64,000 nt of DNA, taken from positions 62,001 to 126,000 of the forward strand of contig NZ_LGED01000269.1 of NCBI RefSeq assembly GCF_001280085.1. Direction: 5' to 3'. The notes beneath the pieces were generated by a model, which was not told the DNA's origin, ran no database searches, and saw only the letters and a list, made by a program, of their open reading frames with translations. Below are positions 17,566 through 25,011 of this stretch, in pieces. The position numbers and the translations under genes were made by a program. Source of the stretch: Saccharothrix sp. NRRL B-16348 (GTDB lineage Bacteria; Actinomycetota; Actinomycetes; Mycobacteriales; Pseudonocardiaceae). Position 1 is the stretch's first letter. The number at the start of each line of letters is the position of its first letter.

Positions 17566-19208
17566 CACGCCCCCTTTTCCTGCTGCTGTTGTTGCTGCTG
17601 TTGGGACGTGGTCAGCTCCGGTCCCTGCTCGGCGGCGGGCGACTCCACCGCCGACGTCGCCAGGCCCGGTTCGGCCAGCTCACGGTCCACGGTGGAGGAG
17701 CGGGCGGCGAGCACCCACGTGTCCTTGGACCCGCCGCCCTGCGAGGAGTTCACGATCAGGCTGCCCTCCGGCAGCGCGACGCGGGTCAGGCCGCCGGGCA
17801 GCACGAAGATCGAGTTGCCGTCGTTGACCGCGAACGGCCGCAGGTCGACGTGCCGGGGAGCCAGCCGGTCGCCGACCTTGGTCGGCACGGTGGACAGCTG
17901 CACCACCGGCTGCGCGATCCAACCCCTCGGGTTGGCCCGGATCGTCCGGCGCAGGGCGTTCAGCTCGCGCGTCGACGCCTGCGGGCCGAACACGATGCCG
18001 TAGCCGCCGGAGCCCTCCACCGGCTTGACCACCAGCTCGTCCAGGTGGTCGAGCACGTGCGCGCGTTCCTCGGGCAGCCAGCAGCGGAACGTGTCGACGT
18101 TGGGCAGCAGCGGCTTCTCGCCCAGGTAGTACTGCACGATCTCGGGCAGGTAGGTGTAGACGAGCTTGTCGTCGGCCACGCCGTTGCCGACCGCGTTGGC
18201 GATGACGACGTTGCCCGCGCGGGCCGCGTTGAGCAGCCCGGCCACGCCGAGCACGGAGTCCGGGCGGAAGTGCACGGGGTCGAGGAAGTCGTCGTCGATG
18301 CGCCGGTAGATGACGTCGACCTGCCGCTCGCCCTCGGTGGTGCGCAGGTAGACGACGTTGTCGCGGCAGAACAGGTCCCGGCCCTCGACCAGTTCCACGC
18401 CCATCTGCCTGGCCAGCAGGGAGTGCTCGAAGTAGGCGGAGTTCGCCACGCCCGGCGTGAGCACGACGACGTTCGGGTCGGCGGCGTTGGGCGCGGCGGC
18501 GTTGCGCAGCGCGCGCAGCAGGTGCACGGCGTAGTCGCCGACGGACCGGACCCGGTGCCGGGCGAACAGGTCCGGGAAGACCCGCGCCATCGTGCGCCGG
18601 TTCTCCATCACGTACGACACGCCCGACGGGCAGCGGAGGTTGTCCTCGAGGACGCGGAACGTGCCCGACTCGTCACGCACCAGGTCGACGCCGGAGACGT
18701 GCAGGCGCACGCCGTTGGGCGGCTTGAGCAGCGTGGCTTCCCGGTGGAAGTGCTCGCACGAGGTGATCAGCCGACGCGGCAGCACGCCGTCGCGCACGAT
18801 CTGGGCGTCGCCGTAGATGTCGGCCAGGAACAGCTCCAGCGCCCGGACCCGCTGCACGATGCCGCGCTCCAGCTTCGACCACTCCGCCGCGGTGAGCACC
18901 CTGGGAATGAGGTCCAGCGGGAACGGCCGTTCCTGGCCGGACAGCGAGAACGTGATGCCCTGGTCGACGAACGCCCGGTCCAGCGCCTCGGACCGCGCGG
19001 TCAGCTCGGCGACCTGCGACGGCGCGATCGAGTCGTACAGCGCCCGGTACGCGCTGCGGACCGAGGAGTCCTCGCCGAACATCTCGTCGTACGCGTCGGC
19101 GTGCGGGCGGGCGGGGTCCAGGTAGCCGTCGAACAGCTCTCCGAGGCGCGCGACGGCGCGGGCCGGGGTGCGGCGCAGTCCTGACGTGCGTGCTCGGCTT
19201 CGCGTCAT
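17565..19208 (-). CDS. Circularly permuted type 2 ATP-grasp protein with poly-Gln tail
   Basis: This 547-residue ATP-grasp ligase of the DUF404/DUF407 type has VDLVRDESGTFRVLEDNLRCPSGVSYVMENR, VVVLTPGVANSAYFEHSLLARQ, CRDNVVYLRTTEGERQVDVIYRR and ELVVKPVEGSGGYGI. The start is the ATG at 19208, because AGGA lies eight bases upstream; the ATG at 19217 overlaps that site. The C-terminus after the catalytic domain is low-complexity and ends with eight consecutive glutamines encoded by CAG/CAA. It is the first gene of the operon with alpha-E and transglutaminase. Confidence 0.9.
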   Translation of the reverse strand: MTRSRARTSGLRRTPARAVARLGELFDGYLDPARPHADAYDEMFGEDSSVRSAYRALYDSIAPSQVAELTARSEALDRAFVDQGITFSLSGQERPFPLDLIPRVLTAAEWSKLERGIVQRVRALELFLADIYGDAQIVRDGVLPRRLITSCEHFHREATLLKPPNGVRLHVSGVDLVRDESGTFRVLEDNLRCPSGVSYVMENRRTMARVFPDLFARHRVRSVGDYAVHLLRALRNAAAPNAADPNVVVLTPGVANSAYFEHSLLARQMGVELVEGRDLFCRDNVVYLRTTEGERQVDVIYRRIDDDFLDPVHFRPDSVLGVAGLLNAARAGNVVIANAVGNGVADDKLVYTYLPEIVQYYLGEKPLLPNVDTFRCWLPEERAHVLDHLDELVVKPVEGSGGYGIVFGPQASTRELNALRRTIRANPRGWIAQPVVQLSTVPTKVGDRLAPRHVDLRPFAVNDGNSIFVLPGGLTRVALPEGSLIVNSSQGGGSKDTWVLAARSSTVDRELAEPGLATSAVESPAAEQGPELTTSQQQQQQQQEKGA

Positions 19209-19365
19209 GGTCCACATCCTGACTACGTGAACGCCCGGAAAGCACTACCCCGACCACGGGAAGTTCAGGATGGAAACACCCCGGAAACATCCCCGGCGGC
19301 ATCTCCGGGCCGGTCTCGGGGCGGTCCCCGATGCGGTCCGAGCGCGCCGCGACGACGCTGGAGCC

Positions 19366-19962
19366 ATGGCGAACAACCTGATGAAGGCGTTGGACGCGGC
19401 GTTCGGGCACCCCCGCGGCAAGGTGGGCGAGCTGGGCGGCCGGGTCATGGCCGTGCTCAACGCGAAGGTCGAGGAGCACGTCACCGAGGTGGCCGCGCCG
19501 ACGTCCGAGGAGGTCGTGCTGGTGCTCGGCCCCGGTCCGGGGGTCGGGCTTAAGCTCGCCGGTGAACGTGCGCTCAAGGCGATCGGCGTCGACCCGTCGC
19601 AGGTCATGCTGGACGAGGCGCGCGAACGGTGCGCGGAGCTGATCGTGGCGGGTCGCGTGGAGCTGCGCGAGGGCGCGGCGACGCGGACCGGCCAGCCCGA
19701 GGACTCGGTCGACGTGGTGGTCTCGGTGAACAACCTCCAGCTGTGGGGCAACCGGCCGGCCGCGTTCCACGAGCTGTTCCGGGTGCTGCGGCCCGGCGGC
19801 AGGCTGGTCGTCTCGGTGCACCGGAGGGCGTTGGACACCTCCGAGTACGACCTGATCCAGGAGGCCGAGGCGGCGGGGTTCACCGGGGTGCGCACGTCGC
19901 TGCACCAGTACGGCGGCGTGGTCGGGCCCGCGGTGCAGCTACTGGCGGCGGTCCCGGCGTAG
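19366..19962 (+). CDS. Class I SAM-dependent methyltransferase
   Basis: The 198-residue protein starts MANNLMKALDAAFGHPRGK. SAM-binding motif I is VLVLGPGPGVGLKLAGE, the acidic loop is AIGVDPSQVML, motif II is DSVDVVVSVNNLQLW, and FRVLRPGGRLVVSVH follows. The substrate is unknown. It is divergent from the ATP-grasp operon. The 3' end overlaps the convergent VOC gene by 24 bp. An in-frame ATG at 19270 would add 32 low-homology residues and is not preferred. Confidence 0.85.
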   Translation: MANNLMKALDAAFGHPRGKVGELGGRVMAVLNAKVEEHVTEVAAPTSEEVVLVLGPGPGVGLKLAGERALKAIGVDPSQVMLDEARERCAELIVAGRVELREGAATRTGQPEDSVDVVVSVNNLQLWGNRPAAFHELFRVLRPGGRLVVSVHRRALDTSEYDLIQEAEAAGFTGVRTSLHQYGGVVGPAVQLLAAVPA

Positions 19963-20307
19963 CGGGTGGTCGGCGGGCACCTCGACCAGCACGATGCGCC
20001 TGCCGTCCGGGTCGGCGATCCACAGCTCGTCCAGGCCCCACGGTTCGCGCCGGGCGGGCCGGACGACGTGCTCGGCGAGCTGTTCGGCGGCCCGCCGCAG
20101 GTCACGCACCTGGAGCCACAGCTGCGTGGCGTCCGTGGGGTCCTCGGCCGAGGCGCCGGAGACCTCCAGGAACCCCTGGCCGAGGAAGAACACGGTGCCG
20201 CCGGGGAACTCCCGGTGCACGGCCAGGCCGAGCACGTCCCGGTAGAACGCCCGGGCGCGCTCCGGCTCGCACGAGCGGACGAGGACGCGGCTGCTCAGGA
20301 TCTCCAC
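19939..20307 (-). CDS. VOC (glyoxalase/bleomycin-resistance fold) family protein
   Basis: The 122-residue single-domain VOC protein starts at GTG 20307 (VEILSSRVLVRSCEPERARAFYRDVLG). The fold signature FYRDVLGLAV is followed by GTVFFLGQGFLEVSG and DELWIADPDGRRIVLVEV. Metal-ligand-like Glu residues are present near the end of the motifs. Ligand or substrate is unknown. It is the last gene of a leftward group after the GNAT gene (13 bp gap). Confidence 0.82.
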   Translation of the reverse strand: MEILSSRVLVRSCEPERARAFYRDVLGLAVHREFPGGTVFFLGQGFLEVSGASAEDPTDATQLWLQVRDLRRAAEQLAEHVVRPARREPWGLDELWIADPDGRRIVLVEVPADHPLRRDRRQ

Positions 20308-20320
20308 GCCGCTCAGGCGA

Positions 20321-20782
20321 TCACACGTCCAGGTCCAGCGCCATTCGCACGTGCGTCTCGTCGCGGCCGGTCTCACGCCAGCCGTGGGCGAGGTAGAAGC
20401 GCTGCGCCCGGTGGTTCTCCACGAACACGTCCAGGCGCGCGGTGGTGATGCCGAGGTCACGCAGCGCGTCCAGAGCCGCGTCGTGCAACGCGTGGCCGAC
20501 GCCGTTGCCCCACCGCGCGGGGGCGACGTGCAGCAGCCCCAGCTCACCGTCCGGCCCGACCTGCGCGAACCCGGCGAACTCGTGGTCGAGGTCGGCGCAC
20601 AGCCACACCCGGCCCGGTTTGTCGAAGATGTCGTCACCGAGGGCCCGTGCCGACCGCTCCCACTCGGCCAGTTCCGCCTCGGGCAGGTGCCCGTCGTAGT
20701 AGCTGCGCCGCGCCGCGATGTACACCTCGACGAGAGGCGCCAGGTCGTCGGCGCGCGGTGAACGCACGGTGATCGTCCCCAT
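20321..20782 (-). CDS. GNAT family N-acetyltransferase
   Basis: The protein has 153 residues from ATG 20782 (MGTITVRSPRADDLAPLVEV). The acetyl-CoA pyrophosphate loop is LGLLHVAPARWGNGVGHALHDAAL, and the last strand/helix region LDVFVENHRAQRFYLAHGWRETGR is typical of the Rim/PhnO-like GNAT fold. The acceptor is unknown. It follows the winged-helix gene by four bases and is probably in the same operon. Confidence 0.85.
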   Translation of the reverse strand: MGTITVRSPRADDLAPLVEVYIAARRSYYDGHLPEAELAEWERSARALGDDIFDKPGRVWLCADLDHEFAGFAQVGPDGELGLLHVAPARWGNGVGHALHDAALDALRDLGITTARLDVFVENHRAQRFYLAHGWRETGRDETHVRMALDLDV

Positions 20783-20786
20783 GCAC

Positions 20787-21896
20787 TCAGGGACGTGCCG
20801 CCGCCGGCGAGGTTGTCCGGATCTCGTGCTTCGGCACGTCCGGCGCGAGGAACGCCAGCAGCCGCTCCCCTTCCCGCTCCACCTCCTCCACCGCGGGCAG
20901 GCGGTGGAACGGCCGCAGCTCCAGCGTGGCGACCTCCTTGGTGCGGTGCAGCTTCCAGTCGCCCGCCGTGACACCGTCGACCAGGAAGAACTGCGGCACG
21001 GGGCCGTGCGGGTCGTAGTTCTGGGCACGCACGTCGTCGGTGACCACCCGACGCCGGTCGGCGTGCGAGAGCAGGACGTTGTCGAAGTCGTACAGGAACC
21101 TCGGCGGCGCGGGCACGTCCTCGTCCGGCCGGGGCGCGTCGGGCAGGTCGAACAGCTCCTGGCCGTCCTCGTCGCGCAGCCGCAGCAGGGGCAGCCCTTC
21201 GACCACCTCGCGCAGCCGGGTGAGGCCGGACCACGTCTGCACGTCCTTCACCGTCGCGGGCCCGAACGCGGCCAGGTAGCGCAGCACCACGTCGTCCACC
21301 GAGGGCTTGTCCGCCACGGAAGCGCCGAGCCACGTCTCCGCGCTGGTGTGCGCGATCGTGCCGCTGCGGCCCCACACCCCGCGCGGCGGCACCTGCACCA
21401 ACGGCACCAGGCAGCGGATCGCGTAGGCCAGCGAGGCGGGCGCGCGGTCGGGCCACTGCTCGTGCAGCAGCGTGCCCAGCTCCTTGTTGGTGCGCGGCTT
21501 CTCGGCGAGCAACGCGCGGCCGGCGGCCACCACCGCGTCGACGTCCAGCCCTCGCATGTCCCGGCCGTGGGTGTGGTTGCGGAACAGGTCCCGGTCGAGC
21601 ACGGGCTGGACCACCGGGCGCAGCGCGAGCGCGTCCGCGGCGGTGACCAGGTGGATCGTCGACCGCATCACGGCGATGCGCACCAGTTCGCGGTCCACGA
21701 GCAGGTCCGCGGCCCGGTCGGGGGTGAAGTCGGCGATCCGCGTCCACAGGCCCGTGTACCAGGTGTGCGGCGTCTGGGCCTGCAACCCGACCAGGTGCGT
21801 GACGACCTCGGGCACGGTCGCCTCGGTGCGGGCGAGCAGGAACTGGCGGGCCAGGGTGGCTCGCCCGAGGGCGCGACGGCTCAGTACCGGGGTCAT
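20787..21896 (-). CDS. Winged-helix DNA-binding protein (HTH_42 / AlkZ-like DNA glycosylase family)
   Basis: The 369-residue protein starts MTPVLSRRALGRATLARQFL. The conserved segments LVGLQAQTPHTWYTGLWTR, IAVMRSTIHLVTAADAL, RTNKELGTLL, TVKDVQTWSGL and FLYDFDNVLLSHADRRRV define the COG3214/HTH_42 family. This family includes the Streptomyces AlkZ interstrand-crosslink glycosylase. The QAQ-like catalytic motif of AlkZ appears here as LQAQ, so base excision of bulky adducts is plausible. A stop lies four bases before the GNAT start. Confidence 0.82.
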   Translation of the reverse strand: MTPVLSRRALGRATLARQFLLARTEATVPEVVTHLVGLQAQTPHTWYTGLWTRIADFTPDRAADLLVDRELVRIAVMRSTIHLVTAADALALRPVVQPVLDRDLFRNHTHGRDMRGLDVDAVVAAGRALLAEKPRTNKELGTLLHEQWPDRAPASLAYAIRCLVPLVQVPPRGVWGRSGTIAHTSAETWLGASVADKPSVDDVVLRYLAAFGPATVKDVQTWSGLTRLREVVEGLPLLRLRDEDGQELFDLPDAPRPDEDVPAPPRFLYDFDNVLLSHADRRRVVTDDVRAQNYDPHGPVPQFFLVDGVTAGDWKLHRTKEVATLELRPFHRLPAVEEVEREGERLLAFLAPDVPKHEIRTTSPAAARP

Positions 21897-21967
21897 GCGC
21901 CCACGGTAGATCCGATTGCGGTCAACTCCTGTCCTCGTATCGACCTCGACTTGCCCGGCGTCTCGAA

Positions 21968-21983
21968 AAAGTGATATCACTTT
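21968..21983. promoter_or_regulatory. Palindromic operator upstream of the SPFH/RHH operon
   Basis: AAAGTGATATCACTTT is a perfect 16-bp palindrome located 35-50 bp before the SPFH start, where a promoter is expected. Its most likely binder is the ribbon-helix-helix protein encoded by the second gene of the same operon (inference). Confidence 0.65.
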
Positions 21984-22017
21984 GCTAGGCACGCGATATG
22001 CGAACGAGGGGTGGAAC

Positions 22018-22941
22018 ATGGACGCGATGACGGACGTGGCGGTGCGGATGCCGACTCCGGTGGTCCGGGAGCGGGAGGCGCGGGCGGTCTCCGGGTGGGG
22101 CGTGTTCGGCGGCGCGGTGGTCGTGCTGCTGCTGGGCGCGGCGGTGCTCGTCCTCGGCTCGATCCCGGGCGACGACGGGCCGAGCGTCCCGGCGATCGTC
22201 GGCGGCGCGCTGATGATGGCGGGCAGCGGCCTCGCGGGCGCCGGGTTGTTCACCGTCGCGCCGGGCGAGTCGCGCGTGCTCCAGTTCGCCGGCCGCTACA
22301 CCGGCACCGTCCGCCAGGACGGCCTGCGGTGGGCGAACCCGTTCACCACGAAGGTGCGGGTGTCGACCCGGATCCGCAACCACGAGACCGCGACGCTGAA
22401 GGTCAACGACGCCGACGGCAACCCGATCGAGATCGCCGCCGTGGTGGTGTGGCAGGTCGAGGACACCGCGCGGGCGAAGTTCGAGGTGGACGACTTCGTG
22501 CGGTTCGTCGGCATCCAGACCGAGACCGCGGTGCGGCACATCGCGACCAGCTACCCGTACGACAACCACGAGGAGACCGGGCTGTCGCTGCGGGAGAACG
22601 CGGACGAGATCACCGAGACGCTGTCGGTGGAGATCGCGGCACGGGTGCAGGCGGCCGGCGTGAAGGTGATCGAATCCCGGCTCACGCACCTGGCCTACGC
22701 TCCGGAGATCGCGCAGGCGATGCTGCAGCGCCAGCAGGCGGGCGCGGTGGTCGCGGCGCGGTCGCGGATCGTGGAGGGCGCGGTCGGCATGGTCCAGCTC
22801 GCGCTGGCCAGGCTCGCCGAGGAGGACGTGGTGGAACTGGACGAGGAGCGCAAGGCCGCGATGGTGTCGAACCTGCTGGTCGTGCTCTGCGGCGACCGAT
22901 CCACCCAGCCAGTGGTCAACGCCGGGTCGTTGTACACCTGA
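22018..22941 (+). CDS. SPFH/Band 7 domain membrane protein
   Basis: The 307-residue protein starts at ATG 22018. Two hydrophobic segments occupy about residues 25-47 and 55-80, followed by a Band 7 domain ([49 protein letters not shown]). A long alpha-helical C-terminal part ([40 protein letters not shown]) suits oligomer formation. Such flotillin/stomatin-like proteins form membrane microdomain scaffolds. The stop is one base from the start of the RHH gene. A perfect palindrome upstream suggests autoregulation of the pair. Confidence 0.87.
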   Translation: MDAMTDVAVRMPTPVVREREARAVSGWGVFGGAVVVLLLGAAVLVLGSIPGDDGPSVPAIVGGALMMAGSGLAGAGLFTVAPGESRVLQFAGRYTGTVRQDGLRWANPFTTKVRVSTRIRNHETATLKVNDADGNPIEIAAVVVWQVEDTARAKFEVDDFVRFVGIQTETAVRHIATSYPYDNHEETGLSLRENADEITETLSVEIAARVQAAGVKVIESRLTHLAYAPEIAQAMLQRQQAGAVVAARSRIVEGAVGMVQLALARLAEEDVVELDEERKAAMVSNLLVVLCGDRSTQPVVNAGSLYT

Positions 22942-22942
22942 C

Positions 22943-23167
22943 GTGGCCGAGCGCAAGAGCGTCCTGCTGCGCCTCGACCCGGCGGTGCACGACGCGCTGA
23001 CGAGGTGGGCGAACGACGAGCTGCGCAGCACGAACGCGCAGATCGAGTTCCTGCTGCGCCGCGCGCTCGCCGAAGCAGGCAGGCTGCCCACCGGCACGGC
23101 CGACCAACCCAGGCGCGGCCGGCCGCGCAAGCAGGACAAGGAAGACGCGGAACGGGAGCAGGACTAG
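22943..23167 (+). CDS. Ribbon-helix-helix (Arc-like) DNA-binding protein
   Basis: The 74-residue basic protein starts at GTG 22943 ([19 protein letters not shown]). The beta-strand KSVLLRLDP followed by helices [25 protein letters not shown] fits the Arc/MetJ fold, where the strand of a dimer inserts in the major groove. The C-terminal tail is Arg/Lys/Gln-rich. It is coupled to the SPFH gene (one-base gap) and probably represses the operon via the palindrome at 21968. Confidence 0.78.
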   Translation: MAERKSVLLRLDPAVHDALTRWANDELRSTNAQIEFLLRRALAEAGRLPTGTADQPRRGRPRKQDKEDAEREQD

Positions 23168-23194
23168 CGGTCCTCTCCGTTCGAGATCCGGGAC

Positions 23195-23226
23195 GGACGT
23201 CGGCGGCGCACCACCCGCCGGCGTCC
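23195..23226 (+). terminator. Terminator hairpin after the SPFH/RHH operon
   Basis: GGACGTCGGCGG (23195-23206) pairs with CCGCCGGCGTCC (23215-23226) over 12 bp with one G-U pair and an eight-base loop, 28 bp after the RHH stop. No T-run follows. Confidence 0.6.
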
Positions 23227-23291
23227 TCCGCGTCGCAGCCGTTCGAGTGATCGACTCGCGGAGTGACGTGGCCGGTGCGACTGTTGGCGGG

Positions 23292-24071
23292 GTGAGCGAG
23301 CTGAACTCCCCGTACGCGCCGGGCACACCCGCGTGGGTGGACATGATGACCACCGACCGCGACGCCACCATGGAGTTCTACGGTGGCCTGTTCGGTTGGG
23401 ACTTCGAGATCGGCGGCCCGGAGACCGGGCACTACACGATGGCGCTGGTGCGCGGCCTGCCCGTGGCGGGGTTCGGCGAGATGCCGTCGGACGTGATGTT
23501 CCCCGTCGTGTGGACGACCTACCTGGCCACCGACGACCTGGACGAGTCGCTGGAGAAGCTGAACGCCAACGGCGGCAAGGTGCTCGTGCCGGAGTTCGAC
23601 ACCGGCGGGCCGGGTCGCGGCGCCATCGCGGTGGACCCGTACGGCGCGGCGTTCGGGCTGTGGGAGGCGGGCACGCACATCGGCGCGTACGTGGTGAACG
23701 AGCCCGGCTCGGTGGTGTGGAACGAGCTGGCCACCCGCGACCCGTTCGGCGCGGCGGAGTTCTACCAGCAGGTGTTCGACGTGGGGCTCGACCCGTTGCC
23801 GGACTTCCCGTACACGCAGCTGCGGGTCGAAGGCCGTGCGGTGGCGGGCGTGTTCGGGATGGCCAACGAGATCCCCGCCGAGATCCCGCCGCACTGGATG
23901 ACCTACTTCGCGGTGACCGACGCCGACGCGGCGGCCCGCCGGGTGGAGGAGCTGGGCGGCGTCACGGTCGGCGACGTGGTCGAGTCGCGGTTCGGCCGGT
24001 TCACCACAGCCGGCGACCCGATGGGCGCGACGTTCCGGCTCATCCAACCGCCGCCTTCCACCCCAGACTGA
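23292..24071 (+). CDS. VOC family protein with two tandem glyoxalase-fold domains
   Basis: The protein has 259 residues from GTG 23292 ([19 protein letters not shown]). Domain 1 includes [18 protein letters not shown] and [13 protein letters not shown]. Domain 2 includes [20 protein letters not shown] and [13 protein letters not shown]. The two-domain arrangement resembles CFP-30B-type hydroxylase-like proteins of actinobacteria. A metal-dependent dioxygenase or isomerase role is possible; the substrate is unknown. The 3' end overlaps the convergent TauE/SafE gene by 32 bp. Confidence 0.85.
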   Translation: MSELNSPYAPGTPAWVDMMTTDRDATMEFYGGLFGWDFEIGGPETGHYTMALVRGLPVAGFGEMPSDVMFPVVWTTYLATDDLDESLEKLNANGGKVLVPEFDTGGPGRGAIAVDPYGAAFGLWEAGTHIGAYVVNEPGSVVWNELATRDPFGAAEFYQQVFDVGLDPLPDFPYTQLRVEGRAVAGVFGMANEIPAEIPPHWMTYFAVTDADAAARRVEELGGVTVGDVVESRFGRFTTAGDPMGATFRLIQPPPSTPD

Positions 24072-24843
24072 CCACCAGCGCCACCACGACGGTGAGGAAC
24101 ACCCGGCGCACGAACGCCGATCCGCGCCGCACCGCCAGCCGCGCGCCGAACACCGCGCCGGTCAGGTTGCACAGCGCGAGCACCAAACCCAAGCCCCACA
24201 GCACTTTCCCGGCCGGGATGAAGTACAGCAGGGCACCCAGGTTGGTGGCCACGTTGACGACCTTGGCCGTGGCCGAGGCGCGCAGGAACGCGAACCCCAC
24301 CAGGCCCACGAGCAGGAACACCAGGAAAGCGCCCGTGCCCGGCCCCGCCAGGCCGTCGTAGAAGCCGATCACCGCGCCGCCGACGGCCATCACGGCGATC
24401 TGCGCGAAGCGCGTGAACCTCGACGTCTCGGCCACACCCAGCTCCGGCTTGCGCCACGTGTAGAGGCCGACGCCGACCAGCGCGACGAGCACCACGCCGT
24501 TGAGGACACCCGGCGCCAACGCGCCCGCGAACGCCGCGCCGCCCACCGCGCCCGCGAACGCCGCCACCGCCATCGGCAACGCCGACGACCAGTCGATCGC
24601 GGCCTGCCGGGAGTAGGTGCGCACCGCGGCCGCCGTGCCGACCACGGACGCGATCTTGTTGGTGGCCAGCGCGTACAGCGGCTGGCCACCGGGCGCGATC
24701 AGCAGCAGCGCGGGCAGCTGGATCAGCCCGCCACCGCCCACCACCGCGTCGACCGCGCCGGCGACGACGGCGGCCAGGCAGAGGAACAGCAGGGCGGCGA
24801 GCGAGACGTGCCCGAAACCGGGCCAGTCGAGTGCGGCGGTCAC
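24040..24843 (-). CDS. TauE/SafE family permease (sulfite exporter-like)
   Basis: The 267-residue membrane protein starts at GTG 24843 and has about eight hydrophobic helices in two halves. The family repeats are [26 protein letters not shown] near the start and [25 protein letters not shown] in the second half. These proteins export sulfite, sulfoacetate or related organosulfur anions. It is transcribed divergently from the beta-glucosidase gene. Confidence 0.9.
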   Translation of the reverse strand: MTAALDWPGFGHVSLAALLFLCLAAVVAGAVDAVVGGGGLIQLPALLLIAPGGQPLYALATNKIASVVGTAAAVRTYSRQAAIDWSSALPMAVAAFAGAVGGAAFAGALAPGVLNGVVLVALVGVGLYTWRKPELGVAETSRFTRFAQIAVMAVGGAVIGFYDGLAGPGTGAFLVFLLVGLVGFAFLRASATAKVVNVATNLGALLYFIPAGKVLWGLGLVLALCNLTGAVFGARLAVRRGSAFVRRVFLTVVVALVVSLGWKAAVG

Positions 24844-24910
24844 CCGCCCAGCCTAATCGGACGCTTGTACTGCTTTTTCCCGGCACGGCTCCCACCGCTG
24901 GTCGTCGGCG

Positions 24911-24924
24911 TGGGAACGCTCCCA
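24911..24924. promoter_or_regulatory. CebR-like operator upstream of the GH3 beta-glucosidase
   Basis: TGGGAACGCTCCCA matches the CebR consensus TGGGAGCGCTCCCA at 13 of 14 positions. It lies 88 bp upstream of the beta-glucosidase start. In Streptomyces CebR is a LacI-family repressor that senses cello-oligosaccharides and controls the cellobiose importer and the beta-glucosidase gene bglC. Confidence 0.8.
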
Positions 24925-24947
24925 AATAGGCCATTCAGCCCTGTTGT

Positions 24948-24981
24948 GTGCCAGGTCACGCGGGAAAGGGTGACCTGGCAC
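24948..24981 (+). promoter_or_regulatory. Perfect 12-bp inverted repeat in the beta-glucosidase leader
   Basis: GTGCCAGGTCAC (24948-24959) and GTGACCTGGCAC (24970-24981) are exact reverse complements around a 10-base loop. The repeat lies between the CebR-like box and the ribosome-binding site (about 25000-25004). It could be a second operator or an mRNA hairpin in the leader. Confidence 0.6.
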
Positions 24982-25011
24982 GTTCAATCGATCCACGCAG
25001 GAGGTTTCTCG

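Noticed and set aside
19215..19272. Inverted CATCCTGA / TCAGGATG arms in the ATP-grasp/methyltransferase gap
   Set aside because: Each arm contains a ribosome-binding-like AGGA, the spacer is 42 bp, and nothing else marks an operator. Chance is likely.
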